A DNA stretch of 51,258 nt from JAUZPB01 sp037140715 (lineage in GTDB: Bacteria; Bacteroidota; Ignavibacteria; Ignavibacteriales; SURF-24). Location of the stretch: positions 1 through 51,258 of the forward strand of contig JBAXDX010000009.1 of assembly GCA_037140715.1 (NCBI GenBank), in the 5' to 3' direction. The notes beneath the pieces are model-generated. The model was not told where the DNA came from, did not search any database, and saw nothing but the letters and a program-made list of their open reading frames with translations. Position numbers and translations under genes: made by a program. Shown one piece after another: positions 43,804-51,258 of this stretch (position 1 is its first letter; every line of letters begins with the position of its first letter).

Positions 43804-46380
43804 CTACATCAACCTGTACTGATAAAATGCGTTGATCATATAATAAATAGTCGACTCGCTCAATTGAAGATAAATAAGCACTCCGCCAAGAATAACAATA
43901 ATAAATGTAAGACTGTAAAAATATACCTGAGCAGAATTTACATCAAAGATTACGTGTATCCCTTTCATCAGCCTGTAATAAATCCAGAGCGTAAAAACTG
44001 AAAGCGCGATAAATAAATATATTGTAATATAACTAGCGTTAAGTATTTTATAAAGCACAAGGCCAAACGGCAGTAGTAACAGCAATGGCAAAAACGACCA
44101 GACAACCATAAAATAAATACTTGAGAAAAATACTTTATTCCTGATAAAGAACGAACTAATCTTTATGATTATTGATGCCACTATAAAAAATAAAACAGAT
44201 GCCGCCGTAACCCATATAAGTGCGTCAGCCGGGTTCCATGCAAGATATGCAAAACACTTTGTGATTACCGGACTCCCGAATGCAAGAACTAATTTCTCCA
44301 GCAATACATTTGCACGGAGGTAGTAAAGCAGATTAACCTGTAGCAACGCTGAACAAAGGGACAGGATTATCATCAAAATCGTTGTGTGCAAACCTGACAG
44401 AATCCTCATGTCTCTTATATCAGCAAAGAAATTATATGGTCTGAGTAGCGCTCTTGTCGCATCTTCGCGAAATTTCTTGCGCGAGTTAACAAGCACACCT
44501 GTCATCAGCGCAAGCGACAGTCCGTAAATCATAAACACCAATGGCGAATCATCTTTTTTGCTCCCGATTGGAATCGTCAGGTCTTCATTATCATGCAACT
44601 TTGAGAAAATCACCTTCTGACTTAATCTTTCCTGCTGCCTGTCTTCACCAAGTACACCTATACTATATAACCCGACAGGACTAAAACCCGCTACGAACGA
44701 TGGATAATCTCCTCTGTAATCAAAGACAGAGTTGATAAAATATCCCGAGATCTGTTTCTTATGTGTGTAATCAATCAAATCGGAAAAATATTTTGCCTGT
44801 GCTTCAAATGAGAATGGATTTGAATAGCCATTTGTGCTGCCAAGGAATGTAGCATACGTAGCTTCACTTATAAACACGCGTCCCTTACCAAGACTGTTCT
44901 CAAGCGTTTCATATTTTGACACGTAAGCTTCCACCGGCTTATTAAGAAATTCTATACCATACATGTCAAGCTTACTAATTTCGCTGACTGAGAAGCCGAT
45001 GAAGGAAGCATAAGTTAATTTATTTATCCGGGACTTCGAAACTTCAGCAAGCATAGATAAAAAGGAGATATTATCTGCCGAATTCGGGATATAAGATCCA
45101 CCCAGACCAATCGCCGCAACAGCTGAATATTCCTTGTAATATAAAATAAATTGTTGCAGGTAGTTGCTTACAATATTTATGAAAACATTATTCGAAATAA
45201 TCTCCTGCGGAATAGAATTAATCGGCAGCTCGATAAATGCCAGCAACCCATTCTGTTCACAAAGCCTTAACAGATAAGGATGCGGAGAGGCTTTGGAAAA
45301 TCTTACAGCGTTAAAACCCATTGATTTAATTATTTTAATATCATCGCGCATCTTTTCAAACGAGGACATATTACCGTCATCCGCATAGGAGGAATAATAA
45401 GTCGTGCCGTTCAGTAAATACGGAATACCGTTTAGCATTAAATTTTCCCGCGTGGCTTCAAGAGAAAAAAAACTGACAGGCCTGCGTATCTCGTCAATCA
45501 GCTGATCGCCCCTGAATAGCTGAACCATGAGTGAATACGTGTAAGGAATCTGTGGTGTCCACAAGGTAATGTTTGACAGGTTGTATGAAAGTGTAATCGT
45601 ATTTTCTCTTTTTGCCGGAAGCTTAAAACCGGCCGGGGCTGAACCTAAGATATCTTCGCCATTGGGAGAAATTAGTCTTGTCTTAATACTAAATGTATTA
45701 TCCTGAAGAGAATCATTTTCATTTGCAGTATGATTCTCAACTTTCGGCTGAATCACAATGTTTATATGCCTGCCTCCGGTAATTTTATATGAATACTCTA
45801 AATTTGAAATATGCGTTAGCGGCATAGTCTGAATATAGACATCACGAAAAATCCCGCCCTGGCTCTCAGGGAATAAAAATCTCTGGCTAACCGGAACTGT
45901 AGCATCGGATTGTAATTTATAAAAAACCTTTACAGCCAGAACATTTTTTTGTCCGGTTTTAAGCAGATTATTAGGCAGACTTACACGAAACGGAAAATCT
46001 CCGCCCGGATGCTTATAGATTACAAGGTTATTTAGTATGATTTCAGCGGAATAATTCAGCCCAAGGAAAACGAGCTGAAATTTATTGTTCATTATCTGCC
46101 GTTGGGTAAGCTTTAATTCTTTCTCAAACGTCAGATCTTCTTCGCCCTTAAAATTACATGGGATACTGGTTAAACTTATCTCATCACGCACACCATGTAT
46201 ATAAACATTCCAAGCACCATCGAGGCTTATGACGGTTCTGAGATGGCTATTATTAAAGAATAGTGAATCCTGACTGATTAAATCATAGTGTGGAAGTGAA
46301 TTTATCCTGATTTGTCCAAATAAAAGACCGGATACGACTGAACAGGCAATTACAAGAGAAACACAATTTTTATATCTCAT
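43804..46380 (-). CDS. GH2-like protein, acid/base Glu missing, fused to a six-span membrane domain
   Basis: An 858-residue protein. A signal peptide (about 1-22) is followed by a GH2 sugar-binding jelly roll (about 50-190), an Ig-like domain (about 195-305) and a TIM-barrel-like domain (about 310-600). Where GH2 enzymes have LGNE with the acid/base Glu, this has LGGS (426-429); a Glu (506) is kept at the likely nucleophile position in FISEATYA. Residues 613-841 contain about six membrane spans, starting with a RPYNFFADIRD segment resembling Yip1-type domains. It may bind rather than cleave sugars, or work by another mechanism. It starts at ATG 46380, with tpiA upstream and smc downstream. 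Confidence 0.8.
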   Translation of the reverse strand: MRYKNCVSLVIACSVVSGLLFGQIRINSLPHYDLISQDSLFFNNSHLRTVISLDGAWNVYIHGVRDEISLTSIPCNFKGEEDLTFEKELKLTQRQIMNNKFQLVFLGLNYSAEIILNNLVIYKHPGGDFPFRVSLPNNLLKTGQKNVLAVKVFYKLQSDATVPVSQRFLFPESQGGIFRDVYIQTMPLTHISNLEYSYKITGGRHINIVIQPKVENHTANENDSLQDNTFSIKTRLISPNGEDILGSAPAGFKLPAKRENTITLSYNLSNITLWTPQIPYTYSLMVQLFRGDQLIDEIRRPVSFFSLEATRENLMLNGIPYLLNGTTYYSSYADDGNMSSFEKMRDDIKIIKSMGFNAVRFSKASPHPYLLRLCEQNGLLAFIELPINSIPQEIISNNVFINIVSNYLQQFILYYKEYSAVAAIGLGGSYIPNSADNISFLSMLAEVSKSRINKLTYASFIGFSVSEISKLDMYGIEFLNKPVEAYVSKYETLENSLGKGRVFISEATYATFLGSTNGYSNPFSFEAQAKYFSDLIDYTHKKQISGYFINSVFDYRGDYPSFVAGFSPVGLYSIGVLGEDRQQERLSQKVIFSKLHDNEDLTIPIGSKKDDSPLVFMIYGLSLALMTGVLVNSRKKFREDATRALLRPYNFFADIRDMRILSGLHTTILMIILSLCSALLQVNLLYYLRANVLLEKLVLAFGSPVITKCFAYLAWNPADALIWVTAASVLFFIVASIIIKISSFFIRNKVFFSSIYFMVVWSFLPLLLLLPFGLVLYKILNASYITIYLFIALSVFTLWIYYRLMKGIHVIFDVNSAQVYFYSLTFIIVILGGVLIYLQLSESTIYYMINAFYQYRLM

Positions 46381-46564
46381 ATCCCGACAAAAAATGATTT
46401 TTAAAAATGATAATTAAAATACGAAATTCAAGAAGGGAAATCAATATAAAACGGGGTTGGGAGACTCTGCGTCCACCTGATTGTTTTCGGAAAATATTAT
46501 AAAATAATATCTTAGCTCATGACCGCCGGCTTCTGCCCTATATTTAGGACTAAACCCATGGCCA

Positions 46565-46618
46565 CCGGGTAAACCAGCCGGCCAATTACCCGGCTTTGTT
46601 GACAAAACCGGGTAATTG
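46565..46618. other. Alternative hairpins between tpiA and the GH2-like gene
   Basis: TTACCCGG at 46586-46593 can pair with CCGGGTAA at 46565-46572 or with CCGGGTAA at 46608-46615. The downstream pairing is stronger: 11 bp perfect (CAATTACCCGG with CCGGGTAATTG), one mismatch, then TTTG/CAAA closing a short loop. Only one of the two can form at a time. No T-run follows on either strand. The remainder of 46381-46643 is without a convincing gene. Confidence 0.6.
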
Positions 46619-46643
46619 CTGACTGAGGGAAATCTCAATGATC

Positions 46644-47399
46644 TTAAGCCGACTTAATGATGCCGTAGAAGCTGTCTGCCTTCAGGCAGGCTCCGCCTAC
46701 AAGCGCTCCGTCTATATCTTTTTGTGAAAGCAGTATCTCTGCATTTTCAGGTTTAACACTACCGCCGTACTGAATTACCAGAGCTTCGGACGCTTCAGTT
46801 GAATAAAGACCGCCAACAAGTCCTCTGATAAATTCATGTACTTCCTGAGCCTGTTCCGGCGTGGCTGTCCTGCCTGTGCCGATCGCCCATACCGGTTCAT
46901 AAGCTACGATAATACTTTTAAGTTCTTCAGCAGTTATGCCGCTTAAACCAGCTACTACCTGCATCTTAATAACCGTATTAGTAACTCCGCCTTCCCTTTC
47001 TTCCAGCGTCTCACCGACACAGAAAATTGGCTTAAGACCTGACGCTAACGCCTTTTTTACTTTCTTATTAATAAGTTCGTCTGATTCTTTAAAAATTGTT
47101 CTTCTCTCTGAATGCCCAAGTATCACATATTCACAACCCGCGCTCTTAAGCATTCCGGCTGATATCTCACCTGTGTAAGCTCCGTTTTCTTCATAGTACA
47201 TATTCTGTGCACCGAGCTTAATAACCGAATCTGTAATAAGTGCTTTTGCAGTATCAAGTGATGTAAACGGCGGACAAACAATAACATCGGCTTTAACATC
47301 TCCCTTACTGAGAGCTTTCTTTAATTCTGAAATTAAATTTACTGAAGCAGGAATATCATTATACATCTTCCAGTTTCCGGCAATTACTTTTTTTCGCAT
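46644..47399 (-). CDS. tpiA: Triosephosphate isomerase
   Basis: A 251-residue TIM-barrel enzyme interconverting dihydroxyacetone phosphate and glyceraldehyde 3-phosphate. The substrate-binding GNWKMY is at the N-terminus (AGNWKMYND), the electrophilic His in VILGHSERR, the catalytic Glu in VAYEPVWAIGTG, and the phosphate loop in QYGGSVKPENA and DGALVGGACLK. The length is typical. AGAGGA precedes ATG 47399. The gap to the NifU-like gene is about 40 bp, so shared transcription with the upstream mrp-nifU unit is possible. Confidence 0.97.
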   Translation of the reverse strand: MRKKVIAGNWKMYNDIPASVNLISELKKALSKGDVKADVIVCPPFTSLDTAKALITDSVIKLGAQNMYYEENGAYTGEISAGMLKSAGCEYVILGHSERRTIFKESDELINKKVKKALASGLKPIFCVGETLEEREGGVTNTVIKMQVVAGLSGITAEELKSIIVAYEPVWAIGTGRTATPEQAQEVHEFIRGLVGGLYSTEASEALVIQYGGSVKPENAEILLSQKDIDGALVGGACLKADSFYGIIKSA

Positions 47400-47441
47400 T
47401 TATTTCCTCTTTTAAAAATTGAATAGTTACAATATTAATAT

Positions 47442-47678
47442 CTATTTAACAGCTTCCACGCGCCTGATTCCCGGCACTTCGCGTATAAGAGCACGCTCCA
47501 CACCAGCCCTTAGTGTCATTTGCGACATCGGGCAGCAGCCACACGCGCCCATAAGCTTTACTTCCACAATACCTTCAGTTGTTACTCTGACCAGCTCAAC
47601 ATCACCGCCGTCAGCCTGTAAATACGGTCTGATCGTATCCAATGCCTTCAGCACTTTTTCTTCTATCGTATTTTCCAT
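47442..47678 (-). CDS. NifU C-terminal-domain Fe-S scaffold protein
   Basis: About 78 residues. A NifU-C/Nfu-type protein that holds and passes on Fe-S clusters. The core IRPYLQADGGDVELV and the CxxC motif (GACGCCPMSQMTLR) are clear. I start at ATG 47678, because AGGAG lies nine bases upstream and homologues begin with this MENxxEEKV segment; an ATG at 47708 directly after the mrp stop would add ten residues. It is immediately downstream of mrp, which also acts as an Fe-S carrier, so the two form a cluster-transfer unit. Confidence 0.93.
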   Translation of the reverse strand: MENTIEEKVLKALDTIRPYLQADGGDVELVRVTTEGIVEVKLMGACGCCPMSQMTLRAGVERALIREVPGIRRVEAVK

Positions 47679-47708
47679 CTGCATTATCTCCTGTCTTTGT
47701 TCCGGCAT

Positions 47709-48812
47709 TTAATTATCATCCAGTATAATTTCCACCTTGCGTGCTACGTTGCTGATAAGCTGAATACTTACCTGCGCGGCCAGGTTGCGCGCTATTTCTT
47801 CTATTCTGCGGGAATAATCGCTGTCCGGCATATCAAAAACAATCGGCACACCCTTGTCCCCGCCTATTCTGATTCTCGGGTCAATCGGCATCTCACCCAG
47901 AAAAGGCACGCCAGTCTCACCTGCCAGCTTCCCGCCTCCTCCAGTCCCGAATATGTCATATTTATTCCCTGTATCAGGAGCTATGAAATAGCTCATATTC
48001 TCTATAATACCAAGCAGAGGCACGCCGACCCTCGAAAACATCATCAAACCCTTACGCGCATCTATAAGCGAAACTTCCTGCGGAGTAGTAATGATTACCG
48101 CGCCTGTAAGCGGAATAGTCTGACAAAGTGTAAGCTGAATATCACCGGTTCCAGGAGGCATATCAAATATAAGATAATCCAGTTCACCCCAGTTAACATC
48201 ACTCATAAACTGCTTTACCGCACCGCCTGCCATCGGGCCACGCCATATAACAGGAGTATTACCTTCAATCATAAACCCGATTGACATTAATTTTATACCA
48301 AAGTTTTCCAAAGGAAGCATCTTAGACGTTTCATTCTCCTGATATATCTGCGGCTTTGCATTTATGCCAAGCATTAGCGGAATACTCGGACCATATATAT
48401 CCGCGTCCAGCAAACCAACCTTCGCTCCCTGCTTTGCCAAAGCCACAGCAAGATTTACCGCAATAGTGCTTTTTCCCACACCGCCTTTACCGCTCGCCAC
48501 AGCAATTGTATTTTTAACTCCGGGCAGTATTTGTTCTTTTTTGGCATCAGAATGAGTCCTTACCCTGGACGTCATATTAATATTTACATCCCCTGCCGAT
48601 GGATTGTCCGCTTTAACCGCCTCAATACAGTCTCCCTTAATTTTATCTTTTAACGGGCAGGCGGGAGTTGTAAGTTCTACGTCAAACGAAACATTATTTC
48701 CATCTATTTTAATATTTTTAATCATATCAAGCGTAACAAGGTCCCTGCGAAGATCGGGGTCCTGTACTTTTCTTAAGGAATTCAGTATACTATCGACTGA
48801 AAGAGCAGTCAT
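47709..48812 (-). CDS. Mrp/ApbC-type Fe-S cluster carrier ATPase
   Basis: About 367 residues. An N-terminal MIP18/FeS_assembly_P (DUF59) domain (about 1-85) carries a TPACPLKD segment. A P-loop NTPase follows, with the deviant Walker A ASGKGGVGKST, DADIYGPSIP, and FDMPPGTGDI as the switch/Walker B region. Family members carry and transfer 4Fe-4S clusters in the cytosol. GGAGG lies six bases before ATG 48812 (a TTG one codon earlier is not needed). A CxxC motif common near the C-terminus of Mrp proteins is not evident here. Confidence 0.93.
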   Translation of the reverse strand: MTALSVDSILNSLRKVQDPDLRRDLVTLDMIKNIKIDGNNVSFDVELTTPACPLKDKIKGDCIEAVKADNPSAGDVNINMTSRVRTHSDAKKEQILPGVKNTIAVASGKGGVGKSTIAVNLAVALAKQGAKVGLLDADIYGPSIPLMLGINAKPQIYQENETSKMLPLENFGIKLMSIGFMIEGNTPVIWRGPMAGGAVKQFMSDVNWGELDYLIFDMPPGTGDIQLTLCQTIPLTGAVIITTPQEVSLIDARKGLMMFSRVGVPLLGIIENMSYFIAPDTGNKYDIFGTGGGGKLAGETGVPFLGEMPIDPRIRIGGDKGVPIVFDMPDSDYSRRIEEIARNLAAQVSIQLISNVARKVEIILDDN

Positions 48813-48983
48813 CAAAATCCTCCAATTAATTTAATATCAGAAGTAAAATTAGTTAAAAATGAGCAATAAGGAAAATCAGACTTACAGGTTTATAGCCCGT
48901 AACAAATATTTTCAGTTTTCAATTTCCTTATTTTTCGCCTGATTTGCGATTTTCCTGAGAATTTTCAGTAGTAAATATTAATC

Positions 48984-50702
48984 TTATCGTATAGAAAAGA
49001 ATCTCCATTTATTCTTTAAACTGATCAGCAGGTACAGCTTATGAAGAATAATAAGCAGTATTAACAGAACAGAAACGGCCGAGGAAAACAATGGAATGAG
49101 AAGCGGGTACTCTGAAAAGAATGTCATCCTTGTTTCAAGCGGAACATCGCCGGTCAGGTATGTTCTTTGGTACATTTTTGTACAGGATAAAGTATGCCCG
49201 AAGGGGTCGATAATAGTACTGATGCCGCCATTGGCTGCGCGCACTACAGCCCGTCTGTTTTCAACCGCCCTCAATACACCAATCTCTTTATGTTGATAAG
49301 GTCCGCTTGAATTGCCGTACCAGCTGTCATTAGTAACTACACTTATAAGCTGGGCACCTTTCTGCGTAAACGCTGCAACAAAGTCGGGATAAACCGATTC
49401 AAAACATACAAGCGAATTAATTTTAACTGTATCCGCCTGTCTGGAAATTTCGCCCCGGTATTTTACATTTCCAGCTATTTTAAATACCGTTGTATCGCGT
49501 CCAACATTCCAGCCTGATATGCCAACGTTCCATTTAATAAACTCTCCAAGAAACGGAAGAGCATCGACAAAAGGGACACGCTCGCCAAACGGAACAAGTT
49601 TCATCTTTCCGTAATGATCATGCCGGTAAGAATTTGGTGTGAAAAGAAGAACTGAATTATATACAGCATAATAGGTATTTGTAATCCTGCTATACTTAGC
49701 ATCGGGCGGAGCAGAAGCTTTGTCAGGAAAAAGTCTGAAATCGGGCATACCTGTAATCAGGCTGACATTATTCCGCCTCACAAATATATCAAGAGAATCT
49801 ATGATATTGCGATACGCTCCATCGCGCAGATAAACGGGCAGAGCCGTCTCAGGCCAGAAGATAATTTTCGCTCCGTTGTCAACGGCTTTCTGCGACAGTT
49901 CAAGATATTCTTTTGTCAATTGCCAGACATCACCGCCGTTCCACTTCTCCCACGGATTAAGATTTGGCTGAATTAGTCCGACACGCGTAGTTCTGTCTGA
50001 AATTTTATAATAAGATAACCTGAACATTCCATAAGCGCACGGGATAATAAAAAGCAACGCCGCACAAATGAGTCCGTAATAATTCAGCCGGCGCTTTTCT
50101 TTATAATTTCTAAAAGCAAAGAAAAGTCCGACATTAATAAAAAGAACTATCAGCGACAATCCCAAAGCTCCCGCAATATCAGCGCATTGGATAAATAAGT
50201 TAAAATATGTAAGCCCGTTACCAAGCGTCAGCCACGGGAAACTTAAATCTGTCAGCATATATAAATATTCACAGCTGACCCAGAAGAATGGGAAAAGCAG
50301 AAACGCGATATTTTTATTTAATATTTTCTTAGTATGATAATACAGAGTTGATGGAATAAGAAAGATAGCCGGATTAAGGAACAGAAGAAGAAAACCACCT
50401 GTCATTAAAAACGGGTCAGCTTCTTTAGACCAGCTTCCGACCCAGTAAATCGTAATTACGTTAAAGACAAAAAATGTCAGATATGTAAATCGGTTAATAT
50501 CGATGAGTTTTTCTTTTTTGCCAAGAACAGAAAAATAAGGTAGCAGTCCAAAGAACATAAGAATGGTAAATGGGAAAGGCACGGGCGGAAAAGAGAGTCC
50601 CATAAGAACACCGCTTAAAATTCCATACAGACGATGCTGCTTCCTCAGTTTTCTTTCCTCCGGAGTAACCGGTATCTTATGCCAAAACTTCAATGATTTC
50701 AA
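48984..50702 (-). CDS. lnt: Apolipoprotein N-acyltransferase
   Basis: A 572-residue inner-membrane enzyme that adds the third acyl chain to lipoproteins. About six membrane spans in the first 230 residues are followed by a nitrilase-like periplasmic domain with the catalytic triad in FWPETALP (Glu), YGKMKLVPFGE (Lys) and SLVCFESVYPDF (Cys). A final span and a basic tail end it. Several lipoproteins in this window would be substrates. The start is uncertain: TTG 50702, four bases after the ispF stop, is the most likely by coupling, but it has no clear ribosome site. It is about 60 residues longer than E. coli Lnt. Confidence 0.93.
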   Translation of the reverse strand: MKSLKFWHKIPVTPEERKLRKQHRLYGILSGVLMGLSFPPVPFPFTILMFFGLLPYFSVLGKKEKLIDINRFTYLTFFVFNVITIYWVGSWSKEADPFLMTGGFLLLFLNPAIFLIPSTLYYHTKKILNKNIAFLLFPFFWVSCEYLYMLTDLSFPWLTLGNGLTYFNLFIQCADIAGALGLSLIVLFINVGLFFAFRNYKEKRRLNYYGLICAALLFIIPCAYGMFRLSYYKISDRTTRVGLIQPNLNPWEKWNGGDVWQLTKEYLELSQKAVDNGAKIIFWPETALPVYLRDGAYRNIIDSLDIFVRRNNVSLITGMPDFRLFPDKASAPPDAKYSRITNTYYAVYNSVLLFTPNSYRHDHYGKMKLVPFGERVPFVDALPFLGEFIKWNVGISGWNVGRDTTVFKIAGNVKYRGEISRQADTVKINSLVCFESVYPDFVAAFTQKGAQLISVVTNDSWYGNSSGPYQHKEIGVLRAVENRRAVVRAANGGISTIIDPFGHTLSCTKMYQRTYLTGDVPLETRMTFFSEYPLLIPLFSSAVSVLLILLIILHKLYLLISLKNKWRFFSIR

Positions 50703-50706
50703 ATTA

Positions 50707-51210
50707 TTACAAAACCTCAGCCATAATCATTACAGTCGCATAAGCGACGGCGCCCTCTCCCTGCCCGACAAAACCAAGCTTTTCAGTTGTGGTAGCCTTA
50801 ACCGAAATCTGGTCAATGCAACATTCAAGAAGTGAGGAAATTATCTCGCGCATTTTAACTACATAAGGAGCAATCTTAGGCTTTTGAAGAGCAACTGTAG
50901 CATCAAGGCTCGCGAGGACGTACCCCTTAGCTTTAATGAACTGATAAACTTCCCTTAAAAGAATTTTGCTGTCAGCATCTTTATACTTTGGATCAGTATC
51001 GGGAAAATGATTCCCAATATCACCTAAGGCAAGCGCACCAAGCAACGCATCAGTAATAGCATGGAGCAATACATCGGCATCAGAGTGGCCTAATAATCCT
51101 TTTTCATAAGGTATCTCAACGCCACCAATAATAAGCTTTCTGTTTTCTGTCAGCTGATGAACATCATAGCCGAAGCCTGTGCGAAATGGTATAATCATAT
51201 TACGTAACAT
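50707..51210 (-). CDS. ispF: 2-C-methyl-D-erythritol 2,4-cyclodiphosphate synthase
   Basis: About 163-167 residues. A trimeric Zn enzyme that cyclises the CDP-ME phosphate in the MEP route. The metal-binding GYDVH is near the N-terminus, GHSDADVLLHAITDALLGA has the other His, and ATTTEKLGFVGQGEGA is the conserved C-terminal region. ATG codons at 51210 and 51198 are both possible; neither has a strong site. Four bases separate it from lnt. Only 48 bases precede it in the window, so its upstream context is unknown. Confidence 0.96.
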   Translation of the reverse strand: MLRNMIIPFRTGFGYDVHQLTENRKLIIGGVEIPYEKGLLGHSDADVLLHAITDALLGALALGDIGNHFPDTDPKYKDADSKILLREVYQFIKAKGYVLASLDATVALQKPKIAPYVVKMREIISSLLECCIDQISVKATTTEKLGFVGQGEGAVAYATVMIMAEVL

Positions 51211-51258
51211 CTCAATAAGTTGAGGAAAAATACAAAGAAAGCTATATGAATTACCCGC

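Noticed and set aside
46441..46638. 65-residue minus-strand ORF after tpiA
   Set aside because: It runs through the hairpin repeat and has unusual composition for this genome, with no ribosome site noted.
47697..48284. 195-residue plus-strand ORF opposite mrp
   Set aside because: It is fully antisense to a clearly conserved gene; composition is that of a shadow frame.

Overview
The window looks like a chromosomal segment of a Gram-negative bacterium of the FCB group, most likely Ignavibacteria or a close Bacteroidota relative. The reasons are a secreted protein ending in a type IX secretion (Por) sorting domain with the QNYPNPF motif, a 288-residue primary sigma factor of the short Bacteroidota type, lipid A genes (lpxB, lpxK), many lipoproteins with loose lipoboxes, and a Bacteroidota-length RecQ. 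Two promoters are close to the E. coli -35/-10 consensus and many genes have purine-rich ribosome sites, which fits Ignavibacteria/Chlorobi better than Bacteroidia. Several genes appear to start at TTG behind a good ribosome site. No rRNA, tRNA, CRISPR array, phage or transposase gene is visible.

Layout: 1-373 holds 42-bp-phased repeats and a palindromic repeat. 374-3014 (-) is a four-gene group: lipoprotein, Gfo/Idh/MocA oxidoreductase and two unknowns. 3135-4001 (-) is the primary sigma factor with its own terminator and promoter. 4217-4579 (-) is an unknown gene. 4794-16479 (-) is a nearly complete branched-chain amino-acid cluster: a 56-codon ORF, then ilvD, ilvB, ilvN, ilvC, leuB, leuA, leuC, leuD and cimA. 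16744-18523 (-) pairs an SQR-like flavoprotein with a DUF1847 protein. 18875-20222 (-) has two small exported proteins. lysA (-) is divergent from leuS-serS (+). Between serS and the convergent recQ lies an array of twelve 41-bp tandem repeats. Then, all on the minus strand: recQ, ispD-queA, ppdK, lpxK with a DUF374 acyltransferase, lpxB with a membrane methyltransferase, a HAD phosphatase, a T9SS cargo protein, smc, a GH2-like membrane fusion, tpiA, a NifU-like scaffold with mrp, and lnt with ispF.

How the genes work together: LeuA and CimA make the two chain-extension starters. LeuCD and LeuB can process both, and IlvBN, IlvC and IlvD finish valine, leucine and isoleucine, so isoleucine can be made from pyruvate without threonine deaminase. 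No aminotransferase is in the window. LpxB, LpxK, DUF374, Lnt and the lipoproteins serve the outer membrane. IspD and IspF belong to the MEP isoprenoid route. NifU-like and Mrp proteins can supply Fe-S clusters needed by LeuC and IlvD.

Most of the window is conserved housekeeping sequence. The best candidates for something undescribed are the 56-codon Ile/Val/Leu-rich ORF and mutually exclusive pairings ahead of ilvD, a GH2-like protein that has lost its acid/base glutamate and is fused to six membrane segments, the 41-bp minisatellite, and several palindromic or phased intergenic repeats.
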